A stretch of DNA of 64,000 nt, from contig CAJYIX010000020.1 of NCBI GenBank assembly GCA_913775315.1, positions 1 through 64,000 on the forward strand, written 5' to 3'. Source of the DNA: an uncultured Sphingomonas sp. Lineage in GTDB: Bacteria > Pseudomonadota > Alphaproteobacteria > Sphingomonadales > Sphingomonadaceae. The position numbers and the translations under genes were made by a program. The notes below the pieces were generated by a model. The model did no database searches. It was not told where the DNA came from and saw only the letters and a list, made by a program, of their open reading frames with translations. Every line of letters starts with the position of its first letter. Position 1 is the first letter of the stretch. Of the stretch, positions 1 through 8,982 are shown piece by piece.

Positions 1-586
1 CGGCCGTCACCACGATCTTCGAATCGCAATCCTCGATGCGGCCCGCCAGCGCCTCGGGCGAGAAGCCGCCGAACACCACCGAATGGATCGCCCCGATCCG
101 CGCGCACGCCAGCACCGCGAACGCCGCCTCCGGGATCATCGGCAGGTAGATCGTCACCCGGTCGCCCTTCTTCACGCCCCGCGCCTTCAGCACGTTGGCG
201 AAGCGGCAGACCTCCGCGTGCAGCTCGCGATAGGTGAACCGCCGCCCCTCGGCCTCGGGGCTGTCGGGCTCCCACAGGATCGCCGTCTCGTCGCCGCGGT
301 CGGCAAGATGCCGGTCGATGCAGTTGACCGACACGTTGAGCACGCCGTCCTCGAACCAACGGATCCCGAAATCACCCTCGTCGAACGACCAGTTCCCCGC
401 CACCGTGGGTGCCTTCACCCAGTCGAGCCGCCGCGCCTGCTCCAGCCAGAACGCGTCCGCATCCTCCATGCTCGCCCGGTACAACCGCTCGTACCCCGCC
501 CCATCCACATGCGCACGCGCGGCCCAGTCCGCAGGTACGGGATAAAGGGCGCGGTCGGGAAGGTCGTTCCTGTATGCAGTCGCCAT
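1..586 (-). CDS. acsA: Acetyl-CoA synthetase, N-terminal part (runs off the left edge)
   Basis: This is the first 195 codons of an AMP-forming acetyl-CoA synthetase, which activates acetate with ATP and CoA in the cytoplasm. The N-terminal ACS cap region is followed by the family sequences [30 protein letters not shown] and HSVVFGGFS. The last of these lies just before the ATP-binding core, which is outside the window. I chose the ATG at 586 because GGGAGGG stands seven bases upstream; an in-frame ATG at 592 is too close to that site. The gene lies 27 bases downstream of the TonB receptor gene in the same direction. It may therefore be the last gene of a cytochrome-EthD-receptor-Acs operon, giving the final step from acetate to acetyl-CoA in this alcohol-oxidation locus. 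Confidence 0.95.
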   Translation of the reverse strand, partial: MATAYRNDLPDRALYPVPADWAARAHVDGAGYERLYRASMEDADAFWLEQARRLDWVKAPTVAGNWSFDEGDFGIRWFEDGVLNVSVNCIDRHLADRGDETAILWEPDSPEAEGRRFTYRELHAEVCRFANVLKARGVKKGDRVTIYLPMIPEAAFAVLACARIGAIHSVVFGGFSPEALAGRIEDCDSKIVVTA

Positions 587-613
587 CGTCATGCCCTCCC
601 CGAGAATCCGCGG

Positions 614-2674
614 TCAGCGCGTCGCGCCCAGCCGCAATCCGATCCACAATTGCCGCGGGCGTGCGCGCTCCACGGCGGCGTTGCTGAAGCCCGTCTCGAT
701 CCGAGCGTCGAAAAGGTTCTCTCCGCGCGCCACCAGCGTCAGCCCGCGCGCGACCGGCGCGGACAGCACCGCATCGACGGTGAAGGCGTCGCCCAGCACG
801 CGGGCGTTCTGGTCGTCCTCAAACTGCGCCGCGAGATAACGCAGCGTCGTGCTCGCCCCCCAGGCGCCGCGCGCCCAGCCGAGCGTCGCCGACGCCTGAT
901 GCTCGGGCACCTGCGCGGGCGCGAGGCCGTCGAGCGTCGGCGCCAGTGTGCCGCCGTCGACCCTGGCATCGACATAGGCATAGGACGCCTCGGCATAGAC
1001 CGCGCCCAGATTCAACCGCCCGTCGACTTCCACGCCCGTCGAGCGGATCGCGTCGAGATTGTCGCGCCGGCGATAGAAGCCTGCCGCCGACACGAAGCCG
1101 ACGCCCGGAAACGTCCCCGGCCCGCGCGCGACGGTCACGTTGGCGATCGCGTCGGACAGGATGTTGCGGAACACCGTCGCGCCGACCGTCACCCGCCGGC
1201 CGAGCGCAACATCGACACCGCCCTCATATCCCTCGAGCGTCTCCGGCCGCAGATTCGCATTCGCCGCGGTCGCGTCGGCGCCCGCGCGGAATGGGCGATA
1301 GAGCTCGTTCGGCGTCGGCAGCCGCCACGCGCGATAGGCGGAGGCGCGCAGCGTCACCGGCTCGGCAAGCTGCCAGGCGATGCCGACATGCCCCGTCGCC
1401 TCGCTGCCCGAACGATCGGCATAGCGCGTGTCGGTGAGCGTGGCGCCCGTCAGCGCCGCCTCGAACAAATAACCGTCGCCGATCCGCCAGTCGTCGATCC
1501 GCCCCTCGCCCTCCAGCCGCACCGGCCCGAGCCGCGCGGACAGGCTGGCGAACGCGCCCATCGTCCGCGTTTCGCCGCCCGCCTGTCGCCGCCGGGTCGG
1601 GAGGTTGTTGACGTAGGTATAGAGCTCCTGCGTCCGCCCGCTCAGCGCGCGGATGTCGGCGCCGATGGCGAGGTCGACGTTCGGTCCCAGCGGCGGGATG
1701 ATCTCAACCCGGCCGCCAAGGCCGGTGCCTGGCGTGTTATACTGGTCGAGCGTCGGCGTGACGACGGTGCGCGCGGTGTTCACGCTCGCGAACTGGCTAG
1801 CGAAGCGGCGCGTCTGGACATAGCCGAGTACCGAGAAACGCCAGTCGCCGCTCCCCACCAGCCGAACGCTGGCATCCGCGCCGTCGCTCTCGATCTTCGT
1901 GAAGTCGAGACCGCGGTCGCGGCGGTCGGTGAAGCCCTGCACCGTCGATTGCAGCTCAAGGTCGGGGGCGATGCGCACCACGGCGCGCAGCGCGGCGTTG
2001 AACTGTTCGTAGGGCGCGGCTCGGTCGACGGGGCCGCGGCTCTCCGCCACGATCGGCGCGAAGCCGTCGCCGCGCGCATAGCCCGCCGACAAGGTGGCGA
2101 AACCAGGCCCGCGCGCCAGTGTCGCGGTCGCGCGCGCATCGACGCTGTTGCGCTCGCCGTACAGCGCCTCCGCGGTGAACGGCGCGAGCTGGTCGGGGGT
2201 GGCGCTGTCGATCTCGATCACCCCGCCGATCGCGCCCGATCCCCAGCGCCCGCTGCCGCCGCCCCGCCGCACCCGCACCGCACCGATCCGGTCGGTGGCG
2301 AAGCCCGGGAACGCGATCCAGCCGCCGAACGGGTCCGCCTGCGGCACACCGTCGAGGATCAGCAGCGCCCGGCTCGCGGCATTGCCGCCAAGGCCACGCA
2401 GCGTGATGCCCTGCGCAGTCGGGTTGGCGCTGCGCGAATCCGCGCGGCGGAACGACTGGAGGCCGGCCACGTCGGCGAGCACGTCCTCCAGCCGCCCGCT
2501 GGCGGTGTTGGTCGCGCGCGTGCGATTGATGACCGTGCCGGCGGTGCTGGCGGTCGAGGGGAGCGACAGGCCGCGCCCGGTGACGACGATCTCGGGTGCC
2601 TGCTGCGGCCCCTCCTGCGGCGGCGGGCCGGCAAGCGCGAGGGCGATCGGCCCCGCGAACAAAAGGTCGATCAT
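614..2674 (-). CDS. TonB-dependent outer membrane receptor
   Basis: This is a 686-residue TonB-dependent receptor. A short signal peptide (residues 1-19) is followed by a TonB-box-like APEIVVTG segment and a plug domain containing GITLRGLGGNAASRALLILDG and RWGSGAIGGVIEI. The rest is a long beta-barrel. The start at 2674 is supported by a 4-bp ATGA overlap with the EthD-like gene; an upstream in-frame extension is arginine-rich and looks non-coding. Receptors of this class import scarce ligands (metal chelates, cofactors, carbohydrates) using TonB energy. The ligand cannot be read from the sequence. Its place beside quinoprotein genes suggests a locus-specific ligand such as a lanthanide chelate or PQQ, which is inference only. 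The protein ends in GATR rather than the usual terminal aromatic residue. Confidence 0.92.
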   Translation of the reverse strand: MIDLLFAGPIALALAGPPPQEGPQQAPEIVVTGRGLSLPSTASTAGTVINRTRATNTASGRLEDVLADVAGLQSFRRADSRSANPTAQGITLRGLGGNAASRALLILDGVPQADPFGGWIAFPGFATDRIGAVRVRRGGGSGRWGSGAIGGVIEIDSATPDQLAPFTAEALYGERNSVDARATATLARGPGFATLSAGYARGDGFAPIVAESRGPVDRAAPYEQFNAALRAVVRIAPDLELQSTVQGFTDRRDRGLDFTKIESDGADASVRLVGSGDWRFSVLGYVQTRRFASQFASVNTARTVVTPTLDQYNTPGTGLGGRVEIIPPLGPNVDLAIGADIRALSGRTQELYTYVNNLPTRRRQAGGETRTMGAFASLSARLGPVRLEGEGRIDDWRIGDGYLFEAALTGATLTDTRYADRSGSEATGHVGIAWQLAEPVTLRASAYRAWRLPTPNELYRPFRAGADATAANANLRPETLEGYEGGVDVALGRRVTVGATVFRNILSDAIANVTVARGPGTFPGVGFVSAAGFYRRRDNLDAIRSTGVEVDGRLNLGAVYAEASYAYVDARVDGGTLAPTLDGLAPAQVPEHQASATLGWARGAWGASTTLRYLAAQFEDDQNARVLGDAFTVDAVLSAPVARGLTLVARGENLFDARIETGFSNAAVERARPRQLWIGLRLGATR

Positions 2675-2973
2675 GCGTCGAGGAAGATGTGCGCGACGGG
2701 GGCGATGTCGGTGAAGTTGGCGACGTCGGCGAACACGGGCGCGCTCGCCGGGGCCGCCATCACCGCGCCGATATCGGTGCCGGGCGCGAAGTCGATCAGC
2801 ACCATCGCCGCCAGCCTTCCTGCCGGCCCCGCGCCGCCGATCAGTGGCCGCGCGCCGGTCATGCCGCTCTCGCGCCAATACCGCTCGGCCAGCGGCATGT
2901 GCGTCGCCAGATAATAGTCCGCGTCGAAACGGCTGCCCGCCTCCGCCGGATAGCTCACGACCAGAACGCCCAT
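2671..2973 (-). CDS. EthD-domain protein
   Basis: This 100-residue protein fits the EthD family of small dimeric alpha/beta-barrel proteins. It starts MGVLVVSYP, has the DADYYLATHMPLAERYW segment typical of EthD, and ends FTDIAPVAHIFLDA. EthD proteins occur near several oxidation pathways, and their biochemical role is generally unclear. The start at 2973 has a GAGGGGG ribosome-binding site. The stop overlaps the start of the TonB receptor by four bases, so the two are translationally coupled. The gene is 27 bases downstream of the small cytochrome c gene and is probably in its operon. Confidence 0.85.
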   Translation of the reverse strand: MGVLVVSYPAEAGSRFDADYYLATHMPLAERYWRESGMTGARPLIGGAGPAGRLAAMVLIDFAPGTDIGAVMAAPASAPVFADVANFTDIAPVAHIFLDA

Positions 2974-3000
2974 GCCGACCCCCTCTTTGTTTTCAAACGC

Positions 3001-3363
3001 TTATTTGAGCGTCTTTAGATAGTTGACCAGCGCCGCGCGACGGGCGGGATCCTTGACGCCCGGAAAGCTCATCTTGGTCCCCGCGACGTTGCCGCGCGGG
3101 TCGGCTAGATAGGCGTCGAGCGCGGCGGGCGTCCAGTTGCCCTTCTTGGCCTTCATCGCATCCGAATAGGTGTAGCCGGCGACGCTCGCGACCTTGCGCC
3201 CGACCACCTTATAGAGCGTCGGCCCGACGCGGTTCGTCCCGGCGGTGACGGCATGGCAACCGGCGCAGGGGGCGAAGGCGGCCTTGCCCGGATCGGCCTG
3301 CTGCGCCGCCACCGGTGCGGCGAGGGTCATGCCCAGAAGCCCGATTGCCGCGACCTTGCCCAT
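3001..3363 (-). CDS. Class I cytochrome c, periplasmic
   Basis: This is a 120-residue cytochrome c with a cleavable signal peptide (about residues 1-21, ending VAAQQ). It has one haem motif, CAGCH, and a distal methionine in the [11 protein letters not shown] segment. The [26 protein letters not shown] segment is typical of mitochondrial-type class I cytochromes c. It probably carries electrons in the periplasm from a quinoprotein dehydrogenase towards the terminal oxidase. The gene is divergent from the aldehyde dehydrogenase gene across a 174-bp region holding one copy of the motif shared in this locus. It may head the transcript leading to EthD, the TonB receptor and acsA. Confidence 0.95.
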   Translation of the reverse strand: MGKVAAIGLLGMTLAAPVAAQQADPGKAAFAPCAGCHAVTAGTNRVGPTLYKVVGRKVASVAGYTYSDAMKAKKGNWTPAALDAYLADPRGNVAGTKMSFPGVKDPARRAALVNYLKTLK

Positions 3364-3427
3364 ACGCCCTCTCCCGATCCTGCCTGTTCGATGGCGGCGA
3401 GCTACGGCGGCGCTCGGTCGGCTCACA

Positions 3428-3443
3428 ATTGCCCGTTGGTACA
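3428..3443 (+). promoter_or_regulatory. Shared locus motif, site 1 (cytochrome c / aldehyde dehydrogenase)
   Basis: ATTGCCCGTTGGTACA lies in the divergent region between the small cytochrome c and the aldehyde dehydrogenase. It is the weakest of the five copies, matching ATTGNACYTTGGNAGG in the ATTG and TTGG blocks but less well elsewhere. It is 65 bases from the cytochrome start and 95 from the dehydrogenase start. Confidence 0.5.
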
Positions 3444-3537
3444 ATGGCGGTGCGGCGGGGGCGGGCGGATAGTCGGGACAGAAACGGACCCGGCCCCGCG
3501 ACGACAGCGGGCGCGTGATCGTCAGGAGGATGCCATC

Positions 3538-5058
3538 ATGTTGAGCCAAGCACTCGAACAACTGAAGGGCGACGTCGCGCTCCGCCCGCGCTACGACAAC
3601 TATATCGGCGGCCAGTGGACCGCGCCCGTCCGCGGCGAGTATTTCGACAACCCCTCCCCCATCACCGGCCGCACCGTCTGTCAGGTCGCGCGCGGCACCG
3701 CTGAGGACATCGAGCTCGCGCTCGACTCCGCGCACAAGGCGAAGGAGAAATGGGGCCGCACCAGCCCCGCCGACCGCGCCCGCGTGCTCCTCAAGATCGC
3801 CGACCGGATGGAGGCGCATCTCGACCGGCTGGCGCTGGCCGAGACGATCGACAACGGCAAGCCGATCCGCGAGACGACCGCCGCCGACCTGCCGCTCGCG
3901 ATCGACCATTTCCGTTATTTCGCCGGCTGCCTGCGCGCCCAGGAAGGCTCGATCGCCGAGATCGACCACGATACCGTCGCCTATCACTATCACGAGCCGC
4001 TGGGCGTCGTCGGCCAGATCATCCCGTGGAACTTCCCGCTGCTGATGGCGGTGTGGAAGCTGGCCCCGGCGATGGCGGCGGGCAACTGCATCGTCCTGAA
4101 GCCTGCCGAACAGACGCCGATGTCGATCATGGCGCTGATGGACCTGATCGGCGACCTCATTCCCGAGGGCGTCGTCAACGTCGTCAACGGCTTCGGGATC
4201 GAGGCGGGCAAGCCGCTGGCGCAAAACAAGCGGATCGCCAAGATCGCCTTCACCGGCGAGACGACGACCGGCCGCCTCATCATGCAGTACGCGACCGAGA
4301 ACCTGATCCCGGTGACGCTGGAACTGGGCGGCAAGAGCCCCAACATCTTCTTCGCCGACACGCTGGCCGAGGATGACGATTTCGCCGACAAGGTGATGGA
4401 GGGCTTTGCGATGTTCGCCCTCAATCAGGGCGAGGTCTGCACCTGCCCCAGCCGCGCGCTGGTGCACGAATCGATCTACGACCGCTTCATGGAACGCGCG
4501 ATCAAGCGGGTCGAGGCGATCAAGATGGGCTCCCCCCTCGACCCCGCGACGATGATCGGCGCACAGGCGTCGAACGACCAGCTCGAAAAGATCCTCTCCT
4601 ATATCGACATCGGCCGCGGTGAAGGCGCGAAGGTGCTGACCGGCGGCGAGCGTGCCAGCCTCGAGGGCGAATTGTCGGAGGGCTATTACGTCAAGCCGAC
4701 GATCCTCGAAGGGCACAATAAAATGCGCGTGTTCCAGGAGGAGATCTTCGGCCCCGTCGTCGCCGTCACCAAGTTCAAGGACGAGGAAGAGGCGCTGTCG
4801 ATCGCCAACGACACGCTCTACGGCCTCGGCGCCGGGGTCTGGTCGCGCGACGGAACGCGCGCCTATCGCTTCGGCCGCGCGATCCAGGCGGGGCGCGTCT
4901 GGACCAACTGCTATCATCTCTATCCGGCACATGCCGCGTTTGGCGGGTACAAGCAGTCGGGCATCGGGCGCGAAACGCACAAGATGATGCTCGACCATTA
5001 TCAGCAGACCAAGAACCTCCTGGTCAGCTACAGCCCAAAGGCATTGGGCTTCTTCTGA
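3538..5058 (+). CDS. exaC: NAD-dependent aldehyde (acetaldehyde) dehydrogenase, ExaC type
   Basis: This 506-residue aldehyde dehydrogenase is close to the ExaC/AldA acetaldehyde dehydrogenases of quinoprotein ethanol-oxidation pathways. Visible family features are [10 protein letters not shown] near the N-terminus, the [10 protein letters not shown] loop, FTGETTTGR in the Rossmann fold, the general base in LELGGKSPN, the catalytic cysteine in [11 protein letters not shown], and EEIFGPVV. It would oxidise the aldehyde made by the PQQ dehydrogenase to the acid, using NAD in the cytoplasm. The ATG at 3538 has a perfect AGGAGGA site seven bases upstream. Two tandem hairpins separate it from the DUF779 gene downstream. 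Confidence 0.95.
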   Translation: MLSQALEQLKGDVALRPRYDNYIGGQWTAPVRGEYFDNPSPITGRTVCQVARGTAEDIELALDSAHKAKEKWGRTSPADRARVLLKIADRMEAHLDRLALAETIDNGKPIRETTAADLPLAIDHFRYFAGCLRAQEGSIAEIDHDTVAYHYHEPLGVVGQIIPWNFPLLMAVWKLAPAMAAGNCIVLKPAEQTPMSIMALMDLIGDLIPEGVVNVVNGFGIEAGKPLAQNKRIAKIAFTGETTTGRLIMQYATENLIPVTLELGGKSPNIFFADTLAEDDDFADKVMEGFAMFALNQGEVCTCPSRALVHESIYDRFMERAIKRVEAIKMGSPLDPATMIGAQASNDQLEKILSYIDIGRGEGAKVLTGGERASLEGELSEGYYVKPTILEGHNKMRVFQEEIFGPVVAVTKFKDEEEALSIANDTLYGLGAGVWSRDGTRAYRFGRAIQAGRVWTNCYHLYPAHAAFGGYKQSGIGRETHKMMLDHYQQTKNLLVSYSPKALGFF

Positions 5059-5059
5059 T

Positions 5060-5128
5060 CGGACCGGCTGTCACTACTCTCCCTGCCGGTCCGGTCGGGC
5101 CGGGCGATGCCCAGCGTCGCCCGGCCCG
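5060..5128 (+). terminator. Two tandem hairpins after the aldehyde dehydrogenase
   Basis: Two perfect stems follow the stop codon. The first is 8 bp (5060-5067 with 5086-5093). The second is 12 bp of G and C (5096-5107 with 5117-5128, 9-base loop). The second is followed by CCTCCTTTCG, a poor U-tract. This could be an attenuating terminator or a processing and stability element that lowers expression of the downstream FIST and kinase genes relative to the dehydrogenase. Confidence 0.6.
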
Positions 5129-5146
5129 CCTCCTTTCGAAAGCTCG

Positions 5147-5542
5147 ATGATGGCCCCGCCGCCGCGTATCCTCGCCACCGACGCCGCCGTCGCGGTCATC
5201 GACGAGCTGCGCACGCGGCACGGGCCGCTGATGTTCCACCAGTCGGGCGGCTGCTGCGACGGGTCGGCGCCGATGTGCTATCCGGCGGGCGAGTTCCGCG
5301 TCGGCGGGCAGGACGTGCTGCTCGGCCATGTCGCGGGCGACGTGCCCGTCTGGATCGGCGCGGCGCAGTTCGAATATTGGCGGCATACGCAGGTGACGAT
5401 CGACGTCGTTCCCGGGCGCGGCGCCGGTTTTTCGCTGGAGGGGCCGACGGGGCGACGCTTCATCATCCGCAGCCGCGTATTTTCGGATGCGGAGGTCGAT
5501 ACGCTGGACGCCGCCGGCCCGCCGCCGCGCGGCGGCGACTGA
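5147..5542 (+). CDS. DUF779 protein associated with aldehyde dehydrogenase
   Basis: This 131-residue protein belongs to the DUF779 family, small proteins usually encoded next to ExaC-type aldehyde dehydrogenases. The cysteine-rich GGCCDGSAPMCYP segment and the VWIGAAQFEYWRHTQVTIDVVPGRGAGFSLEG block are the recognisable family features. The biochemical function is not established. The conserved cysteines and acidic residues would suit metal or redox chemistry, which is inference. The gene follows the aldehyde dehydrogenase after a hairpin region and is followed closely by the FIST gene. No strong ribosome-binding site is visible, and an ATG at 5150 is an alternative start. Confidence 0.88.
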   Translation: MMAPPPRILATDAAVAVIDELRTRHGPLMFHQSGGCCDGSAPMCYPAGEFRVGGQDVLLGHVAGDVPVWIGAAQFEYWRHTQVTIDVVPGRGAGFSLEGPTGRRFIIRSRVFSDAEVDTLDAAGPPPRGGD

Positions 5543-5592
5543 CGATGCTTCGCCAACCGCGCCCGAGGGTTGCGCGCCGCCCGCCACCTGTC

Positions 5593-6765
5593 ATGCTGGC
5601 GGCGATGCCAGAGACCGCGCCCCGCATCCGCCCCGCCGCCGTCACCCGCACCGCGCACTCGCGCGACCCTGACCCCGAACTGGCGGTCCGCACGATCTTT
5701 GCCGAACTCGACGCGCCGAGCCTGGCCGGCATCGTCCTTTTCGCCTCCAGCCGATACCCGATCGAGGCGCTGGAGGCTGCCCTCGTCCCCCGGTGCGAGG
5801 GGCTGACGCTGATCGGCTGCACCTCGTCCAGCGAGATCACCGAGGAGGGGTTCAGCGACGGCGCGCTCGTCGCGATCGGTTTTCCGCGCAGCGATTTCGC
5901 GCTGTCGGCCATCCGCTTCGACGCGCTCGACCGGATCGAGGCGGGCGAGGCGCAGGAGCGCGTCCGATCGCTGGTGGCGGAGGCGGGCGCGGATGCCCGG
6001 CGGCTGGGCGATGCGCTTCACCGCGCTGCCATCTTCCTCGTCGACGGGCTTTCGCACAGTGAGGAGATGCTGACCGTCAACGTCCAGGATGCACTGGGCG
6101 CGATCCCGCTGATCGGCGGTTCGTCGGGCGACGGCTTCGCCTTTCGCGAGACGTTCGTGCTCGACAATCGCGGCTTCCACCGCGACGCCGCACTGGTCGC
6201 CGTCCTGTCGAGCCCGCGGCCGATGCGCGTCTTCCGCTCGCAACCCTATGCCCCCGGCGATACCAAAATGGTCATCACCGGCGCCGACACCGCCGCGCGC
6301 ATCGTCAGCGAGATCAACGCCGAGCCCGCCGCTGCTGAATACGCCCGCCTCGTCGGCGTCCGGCCCGACGAACTCAGCCCCGCCATCTTCGCTTCCCGCC
6401 CGCCCATGGTGCGCGCGGGCGGCGAGCATTATGTCCGCTCGATCCAATCGGCCAATGCGGACGGCAGCCTCACCTTCTACTGCGCGATCGACGAGGGGCT
6501 GGTACTGACGCTGGGCGAGGCGGCGGACATCGTCGGCAGCATGCGCTCGCTCCTCGACGAGCTGGAGGAATCGGTGGGCGGCATCGACCGCATTCTCGGC
6601 TTCAATTGCGTGCTCAACCGCACCGAGATCGAGCAGCGCCAGCTCCTTCGCGACGTATCCCGCCTGATGACCGAGCACCGCGTCGCGGGCTTCAACACCT
6701 ATGGCGAGCAGTATCACGCGCTTCACGTCAACCAGACCTTTTCCGGCCTCGTGATCGGCCAGTGA
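5593..6765 (+). CDS. FIST-domain sensory protein
   Basis: This protein of about 390 residues has a FIST N domain (GLTLIGCTSSSEITEEGFSDGALVAIGF near residues 70-100 and IPLIGGSSGDGFAF near 170) and a FIST C domain ending in FNTYGEQYHALHVNQTFSG. FIST proteins are thought to sense small ligands and to feed signalling enzymes. Here the stop codon is fused as TGATG to the start of a hybrid histidine kinase, so the two are co-translated and probably work together. The pair lies between the aldehyde and alcohol dehydrogenases, so sensing a pathway substrate is a reasonable inference. The start is uncertain: ATGs at 5545, 5593 and 5605 are all in frame and none has a clear ribosome-binding site. Confidence 0.88.
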   Translation: MLAAMPETAPRIRPAAVTRTAHSRDPDPELAVRTIFAELDAPSLAGIVLFASSRYPIEALEAALVPRCEGLTLIGCTSSSEITEEGFSDGALVAIGFPRSDFALSAIRFDALDRIEAGEAQERVRSLVAEAGADARRLGDALHRAAIFLVDGLSHSEEMLTVNVQDALGAIPLIGGSSGDGFAFRETFVLDNRGFHRDAALVAVLSSPRPMRVFRSQPYAPGDTKMVITGADTAARIVSEINAEPAAAEYARLVGVRPDELSPAIFASRPPMVRAGGEHYVRSIQSANADGSLTFYCAIDEGLVLTLGEAADIVGSMRSLLDELEESVGGIDRILGFNCVLNRTEIEQRQLLRDVSRLMTEHRVAGFNTYGEQYHALHVNQTFSGLVIGQ

Positions 6766-8975
6766 TGGCACGCCGCGCGCCCACCCCCGCCGAGCTGGAA
6801 CTGGAGACGCTGCGCGCCGAGAATGTGAAGCTGCGTCGGATCAACGGCGTGCTGATGGACCGGGTGGAGCGATCGACCGACCTACAGGGCAACGCCTTTT
6901 CGCTCTTCGAAACCGCGATCACGCTCGAATCCAAGGTACAGGCGCGCACCCGCGACCTCGAGCACGCGCTCGGCGCGCTTGCCGCCAGCAACGCCGCGCT
7001 CACCCACGCCCGCGACGAGGCGACCGAGGCGCGCGCGCGGCTGGCCGATGCGATCGAGAGCATGTCCGAGGGGTTCGCGATCTTCGATGCCGAGGATCGG
7101 CTGGTGCTGTGCAACCGCACCTATCTCGACTTCTGGCCGCGCATCGCCGACCGGATCGTGCCGGGGATGCGCTTCGACGAGATCGCGCGGCTGATCGGCG
7201 ACGACCGCGCGGCGCTCGGCGCGATGGTGTCGCCCGACCGCTGGCTGTCCGAGCGGCTGGCGCAGCATTCGGTGGCGAGCGGGGGGCATGTCCACGCGCT
7301 CGCCGATGGTCGCTGGATCCAGGTCAACGAACTGCGCACCAGCGAAGGCGGCATCGTCGGCATCTACAACGACATTACCGAGGTGAAGGCGTCGGACGCC
7401 CGCGAGCGCGCCCGCGAACTGGCGCAGAAATCGGTGCTGCTGCAGGCGACACTCGACAACATCCGCCTCGGCGTCTGCGTCTACGATGCCGATCGCCGGC
7501 TGATCGCGTGGAACCGCTCGCTGCTGGCGGTCATCGGCCTGCCCGTCGACGGCATCCCGCGCATCGCGTCGCATGATGGCCTCGTCGCCACCTGTGCCGA
7601 ACTCAACGGCCCGATGGAGGATGGCGAGCCCTTGGGCTGGCTGTCGGTGGGCGAGATCGTGACCACGCGTCGCCACGCCAGCGGCCGGTCGATCGAGGTG
7701 CGCCGCTCCGCCATGCCCGATGGCGGCATGGTGATGAGCTTCGAGGATATCACTGAGCGCCTGCGTGCGGCCGAGGCGCTGGAGGCCCGCGTCGCCGAGC
7801 GCACCGCCGACATCGCCGCGGTCAACGACCAGCTCACCGCGCAGGTGCGCGAACGCATCGCCGCCGAGGAAGCGATGCGAGAGGCGATGCAGGCGGCCGA
7901 GGAGGCCAATCGTTCCAAGACCCGCTTCCTCGCCGCCGCCAGCCACGACCTGCTCCAGCCGCTCAACGCCGCGCGGCTGTTCGTCTCGGCATTGGGCGAG
8001 CGGCGGCTGGCGGCGGCCAATGCCGGCCTCGTCCGCCAGATCGATTCCGCGCTCGATTCGGTCGAGGACCTGCTCGAGGCGCTGCTCGAAATCTCGAAGC
8101 TCGATGCCGGCGCGGTGCGGCCCAACGTCATCGACTTTCCGCTGGCCGAAACGATGCGCCACATGCGCGCGGAGTTTACGCCGCTGGCGCGCGAGCGCGG
8201 GCTCACCCTCGCCTTCGACGACAGTTGCGATGCGTGGGTACGGTCGGACCCGCGGCTGCTGCGCCGGATCGTCCAGAACTTCATCTCCAACGCGCTGCGC
8301 TACACCGATACGGGCGGCGTCACCGTACGCTGTCACGCGGGCGCCAGCATGCTGCGGATCGAGGTGATCGACACCGGCCCCGGCATCGACCCCGCGCATC
8401 ACCGCGAGATCTTCGCCGAGTTCCGGCGCCTCGACCGCGACCGGCCGGTCAAGGGGATCGGCCTCGGCCTCGCCATCGTCGAACGCGCGGGGCGGATGCT
8501 CGGCCACCCGATCGGCCTCGCATCCGCGCCCGGCCGCGGCGCCACCTTCACCGTCGCGGTCCCGCTCGGCCGTGCGCAGGCCGTGGGTGCCGCCGCGACC
8601 CCCGCGGCGATGCGCGGCGGCCTAGCGGGCCGGACGGTGCTCGTCCTCGACAACGAGGAAGCGATCCTGTCGGGGATGAAAGTGATCCTGAGCGGCTGGG
8701 GCTGCAACGCGATCTGTGTCGCCGACCGGGCAGGGGCGATCGCGGCGGCGGGGCGCGGGGGGATCGACGCGATCGTCGCGGACTATCACCTCGATGCCGG
8801 CGACACCGGCGATGCGGTGGTACGCGCGCTCGGCCTCGGCATCCCGACGATCATCGTCACCGCCGACCGCACCGCCGAACTGAAGGACCGGCTGCGCGGC
8901 GAGGGCTTCCACTGGCTCAACAAGCCGGTAAAGCCCGCGCAGCTACGCGCGCTCCTGAGCGCGATCGTCCGCTAG
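6765..8975 (+). CDS. PAS hybrid histidine kinase with C-terminal receiver domain
   Basis: This is a 736-residue soluble hybrid kinase. The order is an N-terminal coiled coil (10-90), a PAS domain (about 92-205), a second PAS (about 225-335), a coiled coil, a HisKA domain with phospho-acceptor His394 in ASHDLLQPL, and a HATPase domain (NFISNALRY, DTGPGI, GLGLAIV). The end is a receiver domain (about 620-736) whose acidic pair reads DN and whose probable phospho-Asp is in IVADYHLD. No membrane segment is seen. It resembles kinases that control quinoprotein ethanol oxidation in Pseudomonas (ErcS' type). The TGATG junction with the FIST gene and the convergent LuxR-type regulator make a FIST-kinase-regulator module likely. 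Confidence 0.93.
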   Translation: MARRAPTPAELELETLRAENVKLRRINGVLMDRVERSTDLQGNAFSLFETAITLESKVQARTRDLEHALGALAASNAALTHARDEATEARARLADAIESMSEGFAIFDAEDRLVLCNRTYLDFWPRIADRIVPGMRFDEIARLIGDDRAALGAMVSPDRWLSERLAQHSVASGGHVHALADGRWIQVNELRTSEGGIVGIYNDITEVKASDARERARELAQKSVLLQATLDNIRLGVCVYDADRRLIAWNRSLLAVIGLPVDGIPRIASHDGLVATCAELNGPMEDGEPLGWLSVGEIVTTRRHASGRSIEVRRSAMPDGGMVMSFEDITERLRAAEALEARVAERTADIAAVNDQLTAQVRERIAAEEAMREAMQAAEEANRSKTRFLAAASHDLLQPLNAARLFVSALGERRLAAANAGLVRQIDSALDSVEDLLEALLEISKLDAGAVRPNVIDFPLAETMRHMRAEFTPLARERGLTLAFDDSCDAWVRSDPRLLRRIVQNFISNALRYTDTGGVTVRCHAGASMLRIEVIDTGPGIDPAHHREIFAEFRRLDRDRPVKGIGLGLAIVERAGRMLGHPIGLASAPGRGATFTVAVPLGRAQAVGAAATPAAMRGGLAGRTVLVLDNEEAILSGMKVILSGWGCNAICVADRAGAIAAAGRGGIDAIVADYHLDAGDTGDAVVRALGLGIPTIIVTADRTAELKDRLRGEGFHWLNKPVKPAQLRALLSAIVR

Positions 8976-8982
8976 CGCACGG

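Noticed and set aside
83-2914. A very long open frame on the plus strand opposite the TonB receptor
   Set aside because: Its translation is arginine-, proline- and histidine-rich with no family match, and the opposite strand encodes a clear receptor with a signal peptide and plug. Long antisense frames are expected in DNA this GC-rich.
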